Source: Phycisphaerae bacterium (GTDB taxonomy: Bacteria > Planctomycetota > Phycisphaerae > SM23-33). From it: DNA of 7,097 nucleotides. This document shows positions 1-6,285 of the stretch, in pieces. Numbering within the stretch: the stretch's first letter is position 1; each line of letters opens with the position of its first letter. The stretch spans positions 1 to 7,097 of the forward strand of contig DAOVQV010000075.1 of assembly GCA_030628445.1 (NCBI GenBank), in the 5' to 3' direction. Both the position numbers and the translations under genes were made by a program. Below the pieces are notes generated by a model, which saw only the letters and a program-made list of their open reading frames with translations, searched no databases and was not told the origin of the DNA.

Positions 1-985
1 GGAACTGCGCATCCTTGTAGTAGGGGTAGTGCCCGCTTGTTCGGTACAGATCGAGCCTCCCTATGTGCGGTGTGCAGACGATCTTGAACCCTCGCCGGAT
101 CAGCTCATCCTGGAGCCACCCTTGCAGTTGGGCGCGGATGATGGTTCCGTTGGGCATCCATATCGGGAGGCCTGGGCCGACGCTTTCGCTCAGAAGAAAC
201 AGCCCCAACTGTTTGCCCAGCACGCGATGGTCGCGCCGCTTCGCCTCTTCGATCCGCTCCATGTGTTCGTTAAGAGACTTGGCGTCGAAAAAAGCGGTCC
301 CGTAGATTCTCGTCAGCATCGCCTTGGACTGGTCGCCGCGCCAATATGCCCCGGCGACGGCGAGCAGTTTGAATACCTTGATGCGCCCGGTGTGGGGTAA
401 GTGCGGCCCGCGGCACATGTCCAGAAAGTCGCCCTGGCGATACAGTGCGACGGTCGAGACGCCTTCGTCGCGGACGAGGTCGTCGATCATCTCGACCTTG
501 TAGTCCTGGCCGATCTTGGCGAACTCGGCGCTGGCTTGGGCGGGCGGTACCTCGATCCGCTCAAGCGGGATCTTTTGGGAGATGATCTCCTGCATCTGCT
601 TTTCGATTTTGGGTAAGTCCTCGGTCCCGAGCGGTTCGCCCAGGGCGAAGTCGTAGTAGAATCCGTACTGGAAATCGTCGGTCAGGGCCGGGCCGATGGT
701 GTACTGGACGTCCTTCCCGTAAAGCTGTACCACCGCCTGCGCCAGGACGTGTGCGGCGGTGTGGCGCATAATCTCCAGCGCCCGCGGGTCGCTGTCGGTG
801 ACGATTTTGAGCTGGTGCGTCCCGGGCGGGACGGGGTTGTTCAGGTCGCACAGCTTCCCGTCCACCTCGGAGGCGACGGCCGCTTTGGCGAGGCGCGGCG
901 AGATGTCCTGGGCGACCCTCGCCGAGGTGACGGGCTCGTCGTATTGCAGATCGCTGCCGTCGGGCAGCTTAACGGTAAGCTGCAT
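1..985 (-). CDS. thrS: Threonyl-tRNA synthetase, N-terminal part (3' end outside window)
   Basis: Class II aminoacyl-tRNA synthetase that charges tRNA-Thr with threonine in the cytoplasm. The minus strand is open for 328 codons from the ATG at 985 to the window edge, about half of the usual ~640 residues. Residues 1-62 read as a TGS domain. The second additional (editing) domain follows and carries the zinc/editing-site pattern HTAAH (H75, H79) and DMCRGPH (C191, H195). From about residue 240 a helical linker leads into the catalytic core, whose motif 1 region is visible as VCTPHIGRLDLYRTSGHYP. I translated it base by base and found no frameshift. The ATG is supported by GGAGAG at 999-994, 8 bases upstream, and by the MQLTVKLPDGS start typical of TGS domains. 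It lies downstream of the phosphorylase gene on the same strand, but a 291-base gap with its own promoter-like and attenuator-like signals suggests separate control. Confidence 0.96.
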   Translation of the reverse strand, partial: MQLTVKLPDGSDLQYDEPVTSARVAQDISPRLAKAAVASEVDGKLCDLNNPVPPGTHQLKIVTDSDPRALEIMRHTAAHVLAQAVVQLYGKDVQYTIGPALTDDFQYGFYYDFALGEPLGTEDLPKIEKQMQEIISQKIPLERIEVPPAQASAEFAKIGQDYKVEMIDDLVRDEGVSTVALYRQGDFLDMCRGPHLPHTGRIKVFKLLAVAGAYWRGDQSKAMLTRIYGTAFFDAKSLNEHMERIEEAKRRDHRVLGKQLGLFLLSESVGPGLPIWMPNGTIIRAQLQGWLQDELIRRGFKIVCTPHIGRLDLYRTSGHYPYYKDAQF

Positions 986-993
986 AATCTAAT

Positions 994-999
994 CTCTCC
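994..999 (-). promoter_or_regulatory. Ribosome binding site of thrS
   Basis: GGAGAG on the minus strand ends 8 bases before the thrS ATG at 985. It fixes the start codon, because no other in-frame start upstream has a comparable site. Confidence 0.7.
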
Positions 1000-1024
1000 G
1001 GCGTCGGTTCCGCGCCCGGGCGAC

Positions 1025-1148
1025 AAAAAACAGCCGGTATGCAAAGGTCCTCAAGACCCACGACTCACACCCGCCGGAACCTGTCCGCCCAGGTGTCAGC
1101 ACGCCGTAAAGCTCGTCGTGGTCTTCAGCATCTTTGATATACCGGCTG
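1025..1148 (-). promoter_or_regulatory. Candidate thrS attenuator: nested stems ending in six T's
   Basis: Minus-strand leader of thrS. Outer stem: CAGCCGGTAT (1148-1139) pairs perfectly over 10 bp with ATACCGGCTG (1040-1031), and the 3' arm is followed at once by six T's (1030-1025). Inner stem: AAGACCACGAC (1125-1115) pairs over 11 bp with GTCGTGGGTCTT (1064-1053), leaving a single bulged G. A small hairpin ACCTG/CAGGT (1094-1090 with 1083-1079) caps it. A competing hairpin GGTC/GACC (1058-1055 with 1049-1046) uses bases of the inner 3' arm, so the two exclude each other. The inner 5' arm consists of the threonine codons of a short leader ORF at 1131-1096. The thrS ATG lies 39 bases after the T-run. 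This layout matches transcription attenuation controlled by leader-peptide translation. Translational control by the synthetase binding its own leader, as known for E. coli thrS, is the alternative. No T-box sequence is present. Confidence 0.55.
1096..1131 (-). CDS. Threonine-rich leader peptide upstream of thrS
   Basis: An 11-codon ORF reads MLKTTTSFTAC and then TGA. Four of the 11 codons are threonine (ACC ACG ACG, then ACG), three of them consecutive, in the leader of the gene for the enzyme that charges tRNA-Thr. The threonine codons form the 5' arm of the inner stem of the leader. A ribosome waiting there for Thr-tRNA would break that stem, whereas one at the TGA (1098-1096) would leave the arm just free. 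The weak point is initiation: only AAAG lies next to the ATG, with no proper Shine-Dalgarno at normal spacing. The composition and position make it more than a chance ORF, but translation is inferred. Confidence 0.5.
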   Translation of the reverse strand: MLKTTTSFTAC

Positions 1149-1160
1149 ATACGGTTCTTG

Positions 1161-1180
1161 CTTCCCGCACATGCGGGAGG
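1161..1180. other. Dyad at the predicted thrS transcription start
   Basis: CCCGCA (1164-1169) and TGCGGG (1172-1177) form a perfect dyad with a 2-base centre. The flanking bases extend it to 9 positions per arm with one T/G wobble. It overlaps the end of the predicted -10 and the expected start site, so it could be an operator for a repressor or a hairpin at the 5' end of the transcript. It has no T-run, so it is unlikely to terminate the phosphorylase transcript. Confidence 0.35.
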
Positions 1181-1205
1181 TTACCAGAATTACCTGGCAA
1201 GTCAA
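1178..1205 (-). promoter_or_regulatory. Predicted thrS promoter with extended -10
   Basis: Minus strand TTGACT (1205-1200), a 16-base spacer, then TAACCT (1183-1178). The -35 matches TTGACA at five of six positions. The -10 is poor (three of six) but is preceded by TGG, the extended -10 motif. Transcription would start near 1171, giving a leader of about 185 bases with the leader ORF beginning some 40 bases in. Inferred by eye. Confidence 0.4.
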
Positions 1206-1276
1206 TTCCTTTTCCATTGTTCATTCTATGTCGTCACGGGCCTGGCAGGGCGTGCGAGTCGCTGAAGAATCTCGGG

Positions 1277-3835
1277 TCACGCCCAGCGGATCATGGCCAT
1301 GTCCAAGGCCTCCGGGAGGATTTCGTGCTGTGGGGTCACGCGGACGGTATACCCAGTCATCCCGCTTCGCCTGCACGGGACGTCGACTACGTATTTGATG
1401 TGATTGTTCTCGGCGCCGGACTGCTGCATTGGCAGCGCCTTGCCTTCATTAAGCTGCCCGTCGGCGTCCAGGGACCCGTAGAACAGTTCGACGGCGACGT
1501 CCTCGGGGCTTAGCTTCCCGAGATTGACGACGGCTTCAACGTGGATCGGTCTTCCCACCTGTGCGCCGCCGTCGGTGTCGACGTCGTCCGAGACGCTCTC
1601 GAGGCGGACGGCCGCGAAGTGCTTTCGCAGCTTCTGCTTCCACTTGCTTAGCTGCCTGGCCTGTTCCATGTTCGCCCCCACCATGTCGTCCCACCGCTTG
1701 GCGGCCGGGATGTAGAACATCTCCGCATATTGGCGGACCATGCGATTGGTGTTGTACACCGGGGCCAGGCGGCTCATAGTCGCCTTCATCTTGGCGATCC
1801 ACCCGCGGGGTAAGTTGTCCGAGCCGCGGTCGTAAAACAACGGGACGATCTCCTTTTCCAGCAGGTTGTAGAGGGCCTGTCCTTCCACGATGTTCTGGTA
1901 GTCCAGGTCGTCGTACATCTCCCCCGAGCCGATGGCCCAGCCCACGTCCGGGTGGTATCCTTCAGCCCACCACCCGTCCAGGACGGATACATTCAACCCG
2001 CCGTTGGCGGCGACCTTCATCCCGCTTGTGCCCGACGCCTCCATCGGGCGAAGCGGCGTGTTCAGCCAGATGTCCACGCCCTGGACCAGATAGCGGGCGC
2101 TGTTCATGTCGTAGTCTTCCAGGAACAGAAGCGAGCGGCGGAACTGGTCCTTTCGGCACATGTGGACGATCTGGCGGATCAGCTCCTTACCCGGATTGTC
2201 CTTCGGGTGCGCCTTACCGGCGAAGATGATCTGAACCTTCCTGTCGGGCGCGCTCAGCAGCTTTGCGAGCCGGTCGGCGTCCCGCAGGATCAGGTTTGCC
2301 CGCTTGTACGTGGCGAACCGGCGGGCGAAGCCTATGGTAAGGGCTTCGGGGTCGAGCACCTCGCCGGCGGCATCGATCTCGGAGGCACTTGCACCGTGTT
2401 GGACGAGCTGTTGGCGGAGCCTTCTTCTGGAAAAGGCGACCAGCCGTTCCCGGCGGCGCTCGTGGGTTCGCCACAGCTCGGTGTCGGGTATGTTCTCGAC
2501 GCCTTTCCAGACGGTGCTGTCGGCGGGCTTCTCGTGCCACCCCGGGCCCAGGTACCTGTCGTACAGCATCCCGATTTCGTCGCTGATCCAACTGGGCGTA
2601 TGTATACCGTTGGTGATTCCGCCAATGGGTATCTCGTTGGTGGGCACGCCGGGCCAGACTGAAGCCCACAGCTTGCGGCTGACGGTGTTATGGAGCTTGC
2701 TGACGCTGTTGCGGCCCGCACTTAAGCGCATCGCCAAAACGGTCAGGCTCATCGGCTCGTCTTCATTCCCAGGCTCCTGCCTACCCAGCGCCATGAACTG
2801 ATCTCGCGACAGGCCTAGCTGAGGCCAGTAATTTGAGAAGTACTTCTCGACCAACCACGTCTCAAATGCGTCGTTCCCAGCCGGGACCGGCGTGTGCGTC
2901 GTGAAGACGTTCGATCCCGCCACCGCCTCTCGCGCTTCATCGAACGTGGCGTCCTGCTCTGTCATGAGCATTCGTATTCGTTCCAGCCCCAAAAAGGCCG
3001 AGTGCCCCTCATTGATGTGATAGGCCTTGGGCGATATCCCCAGCGCCTTGAGCATGCGTACCCCGCCGATACCGAGGATAATCTCCTGGCGAATCCTTGT
3101 TTCCTGATCGCCCCCGTAAAGCTGGGCAGTAATCTGGCGGTCGGCCGGAGAGTTCTGCGGTACGTTTGCATCGAGGGTATAAAGACTGATCCGCCCGACC
3201 TGGATTCTCCAGACCTGCGCCTTTGTCTTGTGGTCGGCCATGTCCACTTCGATCATCAGCGGCGCGCCATGGGGAGTATGGACGGGCTGGACGGGCAGAT
3301 TGTGGAAGTCGTTCCTGGGAAACAGCTCCAACTGCCACCCGTCCGCGTTAAGCCTCTGCCGGAAGTATCCCTGCTGATACAGCAGGCCCACACCGACCAG
3401 GGGGATATCCAGCTCCGAAGCGCTCTTCAGGTGGTCCCCGGCCAGGACACCCAGCCCGCCCGAATAAATCGGGAGGCACTCGGTGATGCCGAACTCGGCG
3501 CAGAAATACGCCATCTGGGGCCCGGACTCGGCCCCGTAGGTCTTTGTCCACCATCCGCCGTGTTCGAGGTAGTTGTGCAGGTCCCCGCGGACGCGGGCCA
3601 AATGGGCCAGGAAGCTCTCGTCGTCGGCCATCTGCCCAAGCCGCTCCTGCTCGACCAGCCCCAGCAAGGCCACCGGATTGTGGTAGCACAGTTCCCACTT
3701 CTCGGGCGCCAGCCTGCGGAACAGCTGCCTGGCGTCATCGTTCCAGGACCAGCGAAGGTTGTAGGCGATCTCGTGAAGTGCGGACAGCTCCTCCGGTAGG
3801 GAGGGGCTTATAGTAAATGTCCTCAGCGGTCGCAT
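1277..3835 (-). CDS. glgP: Alpha-glucan (glycogen/maltodextrin) phosphorylase, GT35 family
   Basis: Cytoplasmic PLP-dependent enzyme that removes glucose units from alpha-1,4-glucans with phosphate, giving glucose-1-phosphate. 852 residues, which fits the long bacterial form that begins with a DUF3417-like domain (residues ~1-100, MRPLRTFTISPSLPEEL, NLRWSWN). The phosphorylase core starts at YFCAEFGITECLPIYSGGLG (110-129). The central block HINEGHSAFLGLERIR (273-288), ARRFATYKRANLI (504-516) and IIFAGKAHPKD (536-546) follow. The PLP lysine is K607 in EASGTSGMK, followed by NGGLNVSVLDGWWAEGY. The last ~130 residues (about 720-852) form a C-terminal extension that looks beta-rich. The ATG is supported by AGGAG (3844-3840), only 4 bases away, and by the family-typical N terminus. 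No key residue is missing and no frameshift is seen. It is the gene upstream of thrS on the same strand. The symbol follows common usage for this family; a maltodextrin preference is possible. Confidence 0.96.
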   Translation of the reverse strand: MRPLRTFTISPSLPEELSALHEIAYNLRWSWNDDARQLFRRLAPEKWELCYHNPVALLGLVEQERLGQMADDESFLAHLARVRGDLHNYLEHGGWWTKTYGAESGPQMAYFCAEFGITECLPIYSGGLGVLAGDHLKSASELDIPLVGVGLLYQQGYFRQRLNADGWQLELFPRNDFHNLPVQPVHTPHGAPLMIEVDMADHKTKAQVWRIQVGRISLYTLDANVPQNSPADRQITAQLYGGDQETRIRQEIILGIGGVRMLKALGISPKAYHINEGHSAFLGLERIRMLMTEQDATFDEAREAVAGSNVFTTHTPVPAGNDAFETWLVEKYFSNYWPQLGLSRDQFMALGRQEPGNEDEPMSLTVLAMRLSAGRNSVSKLHNTVSRKLWASVWPGVPTNEIPIGGITNGIHTPSWISDEIGMLYDRYLGPGWHEKPADSTVWKGVENIPDTELWRTHERRRERLVAFSRRRLRQQLVQHGASASEIDAAGEVLDPEALTIGFARRFATYKRANLILRDADRLAKLLSAPDRKVQIIFAGKAHPKDNPGKELIRQIVHMCRKDQFRRSLLFLEDYDMNSARYLVQGVDIWLNTPLRPMEASGTSGMKVAANGGLNVSVLDGWWAEGYHPDVGWAIGSGEMYDDLDYQNIVEGQALYNLLEKEIVPLFYDRGSDNLPRGWIAKMKATMSRLAPVYNTNRMVRQYAEMFYIPAAKRWDDMVGANMEQARQLSKWKQKLRKHFAAVRLESVSDDVDTDGGAQVGRPIHVEAVVNLGKLSPEDVAVELFYGSLDADGQLNEGKALPMQQSGAENNHIKYVVDVPCRRSGMTGYTVRVTPQHEILPEALDMAMIRWA

Positions 3836-3856
3836 AAAGCTCCTGTCCGTTATTGG

Positions 3857-4079
3857 GCCCGGTTCTTACCGCCGGGCGCAAAACTCAACCGCGTCCGGGC
3901 GACCCGGCGCGCACAGTCCTATCCTATAGGAGTTTAATCGGCAAATGCATCGCCGATAATTACATCAATGCGGACAGGTTACCGTCACTTGCCAAGCAGC
4001 TTGGCGAACGTACCTCTAATGGTACGCTCAAACCGTGCCGCCAGACCAATCATTTCGCCGTCTAAGTGGTCTATGACGG
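3857..4079. other. Cluster of perfect stems upstream of glgP: candidate structured RNA
   Basis: Perfect stems read on either strand: GCCCGG/CCGGGC (3857-3862, 3872-3877); CCGGG/CCCGG (3895-3899, 3903-3907); TCCTAT/ATAGGA (3917-3922, 3926-3931); ATCGGC/GCCGAT (3937-3942, 3952-3957); GCCAAG/CTTGGC (3991-3996, 4000-4005); CGTACC/GGTACG (4009-4014, 4021-4026); AGACCA/TGGTCT (4043-4048, 4067-4072). CCGTCA (3982-3987) pairs with TGACGG (4074-4079) and closes a junction around the last three arms, with junction strands of mostly one base. It sits 22-244 bases upstream of the glgP ATG, so on the minus strand it would lie in the glgP leader. The strand is undecided: wobble extensions favour minus for three stems and plus for two. 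I do not recognise a known riboswitch or RNA class. Confidence 0.4.
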
Positions 4080-4593
4080 GTGGGGCCTCAATCGCTCAGG
4101 CCCCCGGTGTCCGGGGGGGGCGCAAGGGCCCTGTCAGGCTGCGGGCCTATTGCTTACTTCCCGCCCCGTCAACAGGACCGCGGAAACTGCCCCGCCCGAC
4201 AGACCTTTCGAGCCGCCCGGGGCGTAGAATGTTAGTGAGGCGCCCGCTTCGTCTTGCCGATGGTAGGTTTGGTGGGGCCCATCCGGTATGGGTCGTGCTC
4301 GGTCAGGGCCGCCGGGGCGGTGACCTTCCCGGGCGTGACGACTGTGAGCCACTTGGGAGGTGAGTAGCTTATGACAGCAGGAAAGAGACGCAGGGCCTCT
4401 TGTCGGCGGGGCGGGCGCATTCGAAGCAGGCCCAGGCCCAGGCGCAGCTCAGCCCCGAAACGCTTGAAATGGCGCGAGAAGCTGATAAGCTCTAAACTGT
4501 ACGGGCCCAGCTTGCATCTTCATACACCCGGCGCGGATGAACAGTCGGCTCGGCGGTAACACCCACGCCCGTAACCAAAGGATTGTGACGGTT
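4080..4593. other. Gap between glgP leader region and TPR gene; no intact gene recognised
   Basis: About 510 GC-rich bases. A perfect 7-bp inverted repeat CCCCCGG/CCGGGGG lies at 4101-4117, followed by extra G's making a run of eight. Coding-like fragments appear in several frames on both strands, notably minus-strand stretches ending at 4232 and 4134 and a plus-strand stretch ending at TAA 4493-4495. None joins a start, a ribosome binding site and a recognisable product. The region should contain the promoter of the TPR gene. TTGAAA (4464-4469) with TAAGCT (4486-4491) at 16 bases is the best candidate I see, and it is weak. Confidence 0.5.
4371..4559 (+). CDS. Possible small arginine-rich protein (62 residues), doubtful
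   Basis: The ATG at 4371 follows GGGAGGTGA (4355-4363), one of the best Shine-Dalgarno sequences in the window, with 7 bases between. The product is very basic and arginine-rich in its first half (MTAGKRRRASCRRGG...), with no recognised domain, and ends 34 bases before the TPR gene start. Against it, the base composition by codon position is unnatural in this frame, with the second position about 78% GC over 4373-4492. The frame one base earlier shows a normal coding pattern (about 70/48/78) and ends in QAQAQAQLSPETLEMAREAD and a TAA. Either a frame change has broken a small gene here or the ORF is chance. Confidence 0.22.
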   Translation: MTAGKRRRASCRRGGRIRSRPRPRRSSAPKRLKWREKLISSKLYGPSLHLHTPGADEQSARR

Positions 4594-6255
4594 ATGGCAC
4601 AATCGGCGAAAAAGGCGGCCTGGTGTGCAGTGGCGGTTGTGCTGCTGTCGTCCCCGCTGCTTGGACAGTCCGGGACCGTCCAGCGGGGAAGAGCCCATGA
4701 CGCCAACCCGCGCGTCGGCAGCGGGGGGTACAATAGGGCGAGGGGTTCCTCTCGCCGGTTCGACAGCCAACTGTATGTTACCGGACAGGTCTCGGGGCTG
4801 CGTGCCTTTCGAGGTAGCATCGGGTATTACGCCGCCAACCAGCTAAACCTTGACTTACCCTCGGGCACGTTGAGCGGCTTCAGGCGGCAGTCTGTGGGGC
4901 TGGCGGACATAGTGGTTTCCGACAGCTACCGGCCGGTGCCTTACTATGACCAGGCCACGACCGCCTGGCGAGCAGCGGGCATCGTCGCCGGGCGCGGCAG
5001 GCCCGGACTGAGCCTCAGCGGGATTGTCCCGTCGGTCCCTGCTTCCGGGCAGCTCTATGTCGATGCGCGCCCAGCGTATCAGCCCATCGCGCCAAGTTCG
5101 AGCGGGCAGGTGCTAGCAACAGCGCGGGCCATTCCGCGTGTTGTCCAAGTCGATGGGCCCCGTTCGGATGTCGCTGATTATCTCAAGGCGTTGCAGCTCG
5201 GGGCGACGGCGCGACCGGGCGGTGAGACGCTATTCGGCGTCTTAAGACCGAAGGAGCAGTCTCAACTGGTCCAGGAGCTGTCCGAAGCTGCGATTGCTGG
5301 CGAAGCGATTGAGGCTGGCGTAGACGCCCAAGTCGTCGCTGAGGTCGACAGATCGGTACGCGCCGAGGCCGCACGCCCCCACGAGCCGGCCCAGGCGGAA
5401 CCGGAACCGCAGGGCGAGCCGACACCGCCGGTACCGGGCCCGGACGGGGAGACCGAGCCTCCACAGCCGTCGGGTTTCCGGGCGGACCAGGACGTTTTTG
5501 TGGACCTTCTTCGCGGGCTTCAGGAGCAGCGCCGCTTGGAGAGCGACCCTGCGGGGGGGCGCCACGAGCAGGGCGAAGCTGTGCGGCGCTCCTCCGGTGA
5601 TCCTACGTTCCGGGCGACCGGAAGGCGCGCAGCGGCGAGACGTGCGGGTGGACAAGCCCCGGCGGGCGCCGCCGGGGGGGCACGACAGCGGCCTGCGGTG
5701 GGCTTGTCATCTTCGGGGGGCGTGGTTTTGCATTCCCTCGCCGGGCGGCACAAGGACATGTTCAACATCGCAATGTCGAAGGCCGAGTCGAAGCTTAAGG
5801 CCGGCGAATACTACCGTGCCGCCGGCGGGTATGAGCTTGCCGTTACCTTCAATCCTAAGAACCCGCTTGCGCGTCTGGGGCTGGGACTGGCGTTGTTGGG
5901 GGCCGGCGAGCCGCTGGCGGCGGGGCTGTCGATCCGGCGGGCTGTTGAGTTGTTCCCCTCGGTGATGGAGGCGTCCGTGGACATTGCGGCGATGATGGAC
6001 ATGGAGGTATTCCGCCGCCGGGTTGTGGGTTTGGAGAAGCGGATCGCCCGACAGGGCCAGAAGCCCGATTCGCGGTTGGTCTTTGCGGCGGCGTTCGTGC
6101 ACCACAACACAGGCGGCGACCGGAAGGCTCGCGCCTATGCCCGGAAGCTCAGCGCAATGGCGGGTGAGGATCAACTGCTGCGCTCGTATGCCCAGTTTGT
6201 GCTGACCGGGCGGCGCCCGACGGACCACCCGGATACGGCTCCCGCAACTCCTTAA
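4594..6255 (+). CDS. Secreted TPR-like protein with proline-rich linker, function unknown
   Basis: 553 residues from the ATG at 4594. I chose this over an upstream in-frame ATG at 4537 because it begins a clean signal peptide: charged AQSAKK, then hydrophobic WCAVAVVLLSSPLLG, with cleavage near residue 24-26. AAAGGA at 4577-4582 lies 11 bases upstream. Residues ~58-112 are Gly/Ser/aromatic-rich and probably beta (QLYVTGQVSGLRAFRG). Residues ~220-255 are helical and acidic, and 260-295 are a Pro/Glu linker. Residues 320-362 are an Ala/Gly/Arg low-complexity stretch between two runs of seven G's. Residues ~385-460 look like TPR-type helical repeats (KLKAGEYYRAAGGYELAV, NPKNPLARLGLGLALLGAGE), and more helical hairpins may run to ~540. 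It is probably exported and may act as a protein-protein scaffold in the envelope. That role is inferred from the signal peptide and repeats only. Confidence 0.85.
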   Translation: MAQSAKKAAWCAVAVVLLSSPLLGQSGTVQRGRAHDANPRVGSGGYNRARGSSRRFDSQLYVTGQVSGLRAFRGSIGYYAANQLNLDLPSGTLSGFRRQSVGLADIVVSDSYRPVPYYDQATTAWRAAGIVAGRGRPGLSLSGIVPSVPASGQLYVDARPAYQPIAPSSSGQVLATARAIPRVVQVDGPRSDVADYLKALQLGATARPGGETLFGVLRPKEQSQLVQELSEAAIAGEAIEAGVDAQVVAEVDRSVRAEAARPHEPAQAEPEPQGEPTPPVPGPDGETEPPQPSGFRADQDVFVDLLRGLQEQRRLESDPAGGRHEQGEAVRRSSGDPTFRATGRRAAARRAGGQAPAGAAGGARQRPAVGLSSSGGVVLHSLAGRHKDMFNIAMSKAESKLKAGEYYRAAGGYELAVTFNPKNPLARLGLGLALLGAGEPLAAGLSIRRAVELFPSVMEASVDIAAMMDMEVFRRRVVGLEKRIARQGQKPDSRLVFAAAFVHHNTGGDRKARAYARKLSAMAGEDQLLRSYAQFVLTGRRPTDHPDTAPATP

Positions 6256-6262
6256 CCCAACG

Positions 6263-6276
6263 CCGCGACCGCGCGG
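6263..6276. terminator. Small GC hairpin between convergent stop codons
   Basis: CCGCG (6263-6267) and CGCGG (6272-6276) can form a 5-bp stem with a 4-base loop in the 30-base space between the stops of the TPR gene and the convergent minus-strand gene. There is no T-run on either side, so it is at best a weak bidirectional terminator. Confidence 0.2.
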
Positions 6277-6285
6277 GAAGCTCAG

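Noticed and set aside
29..400. Plus-strand ORFs at 29-400, 401-616 and 749-1513.
   Set aside because: They lie opposite thrS and its leader; the threonyl-tRNA synthetase reading is certain and these products resemble nothing.
1125..1217. A 30-residue minus-strand ORF (ATG at 1217) running through the thrS promoter region.
   Set aside because: It has no ribosome binding site, overlaps the predicted -35, -10 and dyad, and has no protein-like features beyond being open.
986..1276. A T-box riboswitch in the thrS leader.
   Set aside because: The conserved T-box sequence (GGGTGG-ACC-CG type) is absent; the leader has a Thr-codon ORF instead.
1952..2662. Long plus-strand ORF of 236 codons opposite glgP (and another of 301 codons at 2894-3799).
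   Set aside because: Both are complete shadows of the phosphorylase gene, whose motifs are unambiguous; high GC keeps the opposite strand open.
3985..4053. Resemblance of the 22-residue ORF to the N terminus of FhaA/DUF3662 or PspA proteins.
   Set aside because: The similarity is limited to a few basic and hydrophobic positions of an amphipathic helix and the frame stops directly after it.
4537..4593. Upstream ATG at 4537 as the start of the TPR protein.
   Set aside because: The 19 extra residues are polar and would bury the signal peptide; the ATG at 4594 has AAAGGA upstream and gives a normal secretion signal.
3836..4593. RNase P RNA, tmRNA, signal recognition particle RNA or a tRNA in the large gap.
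   Set aside because: None of the conserved core sequences of these RNAs is present on either strand, although the region is structured.
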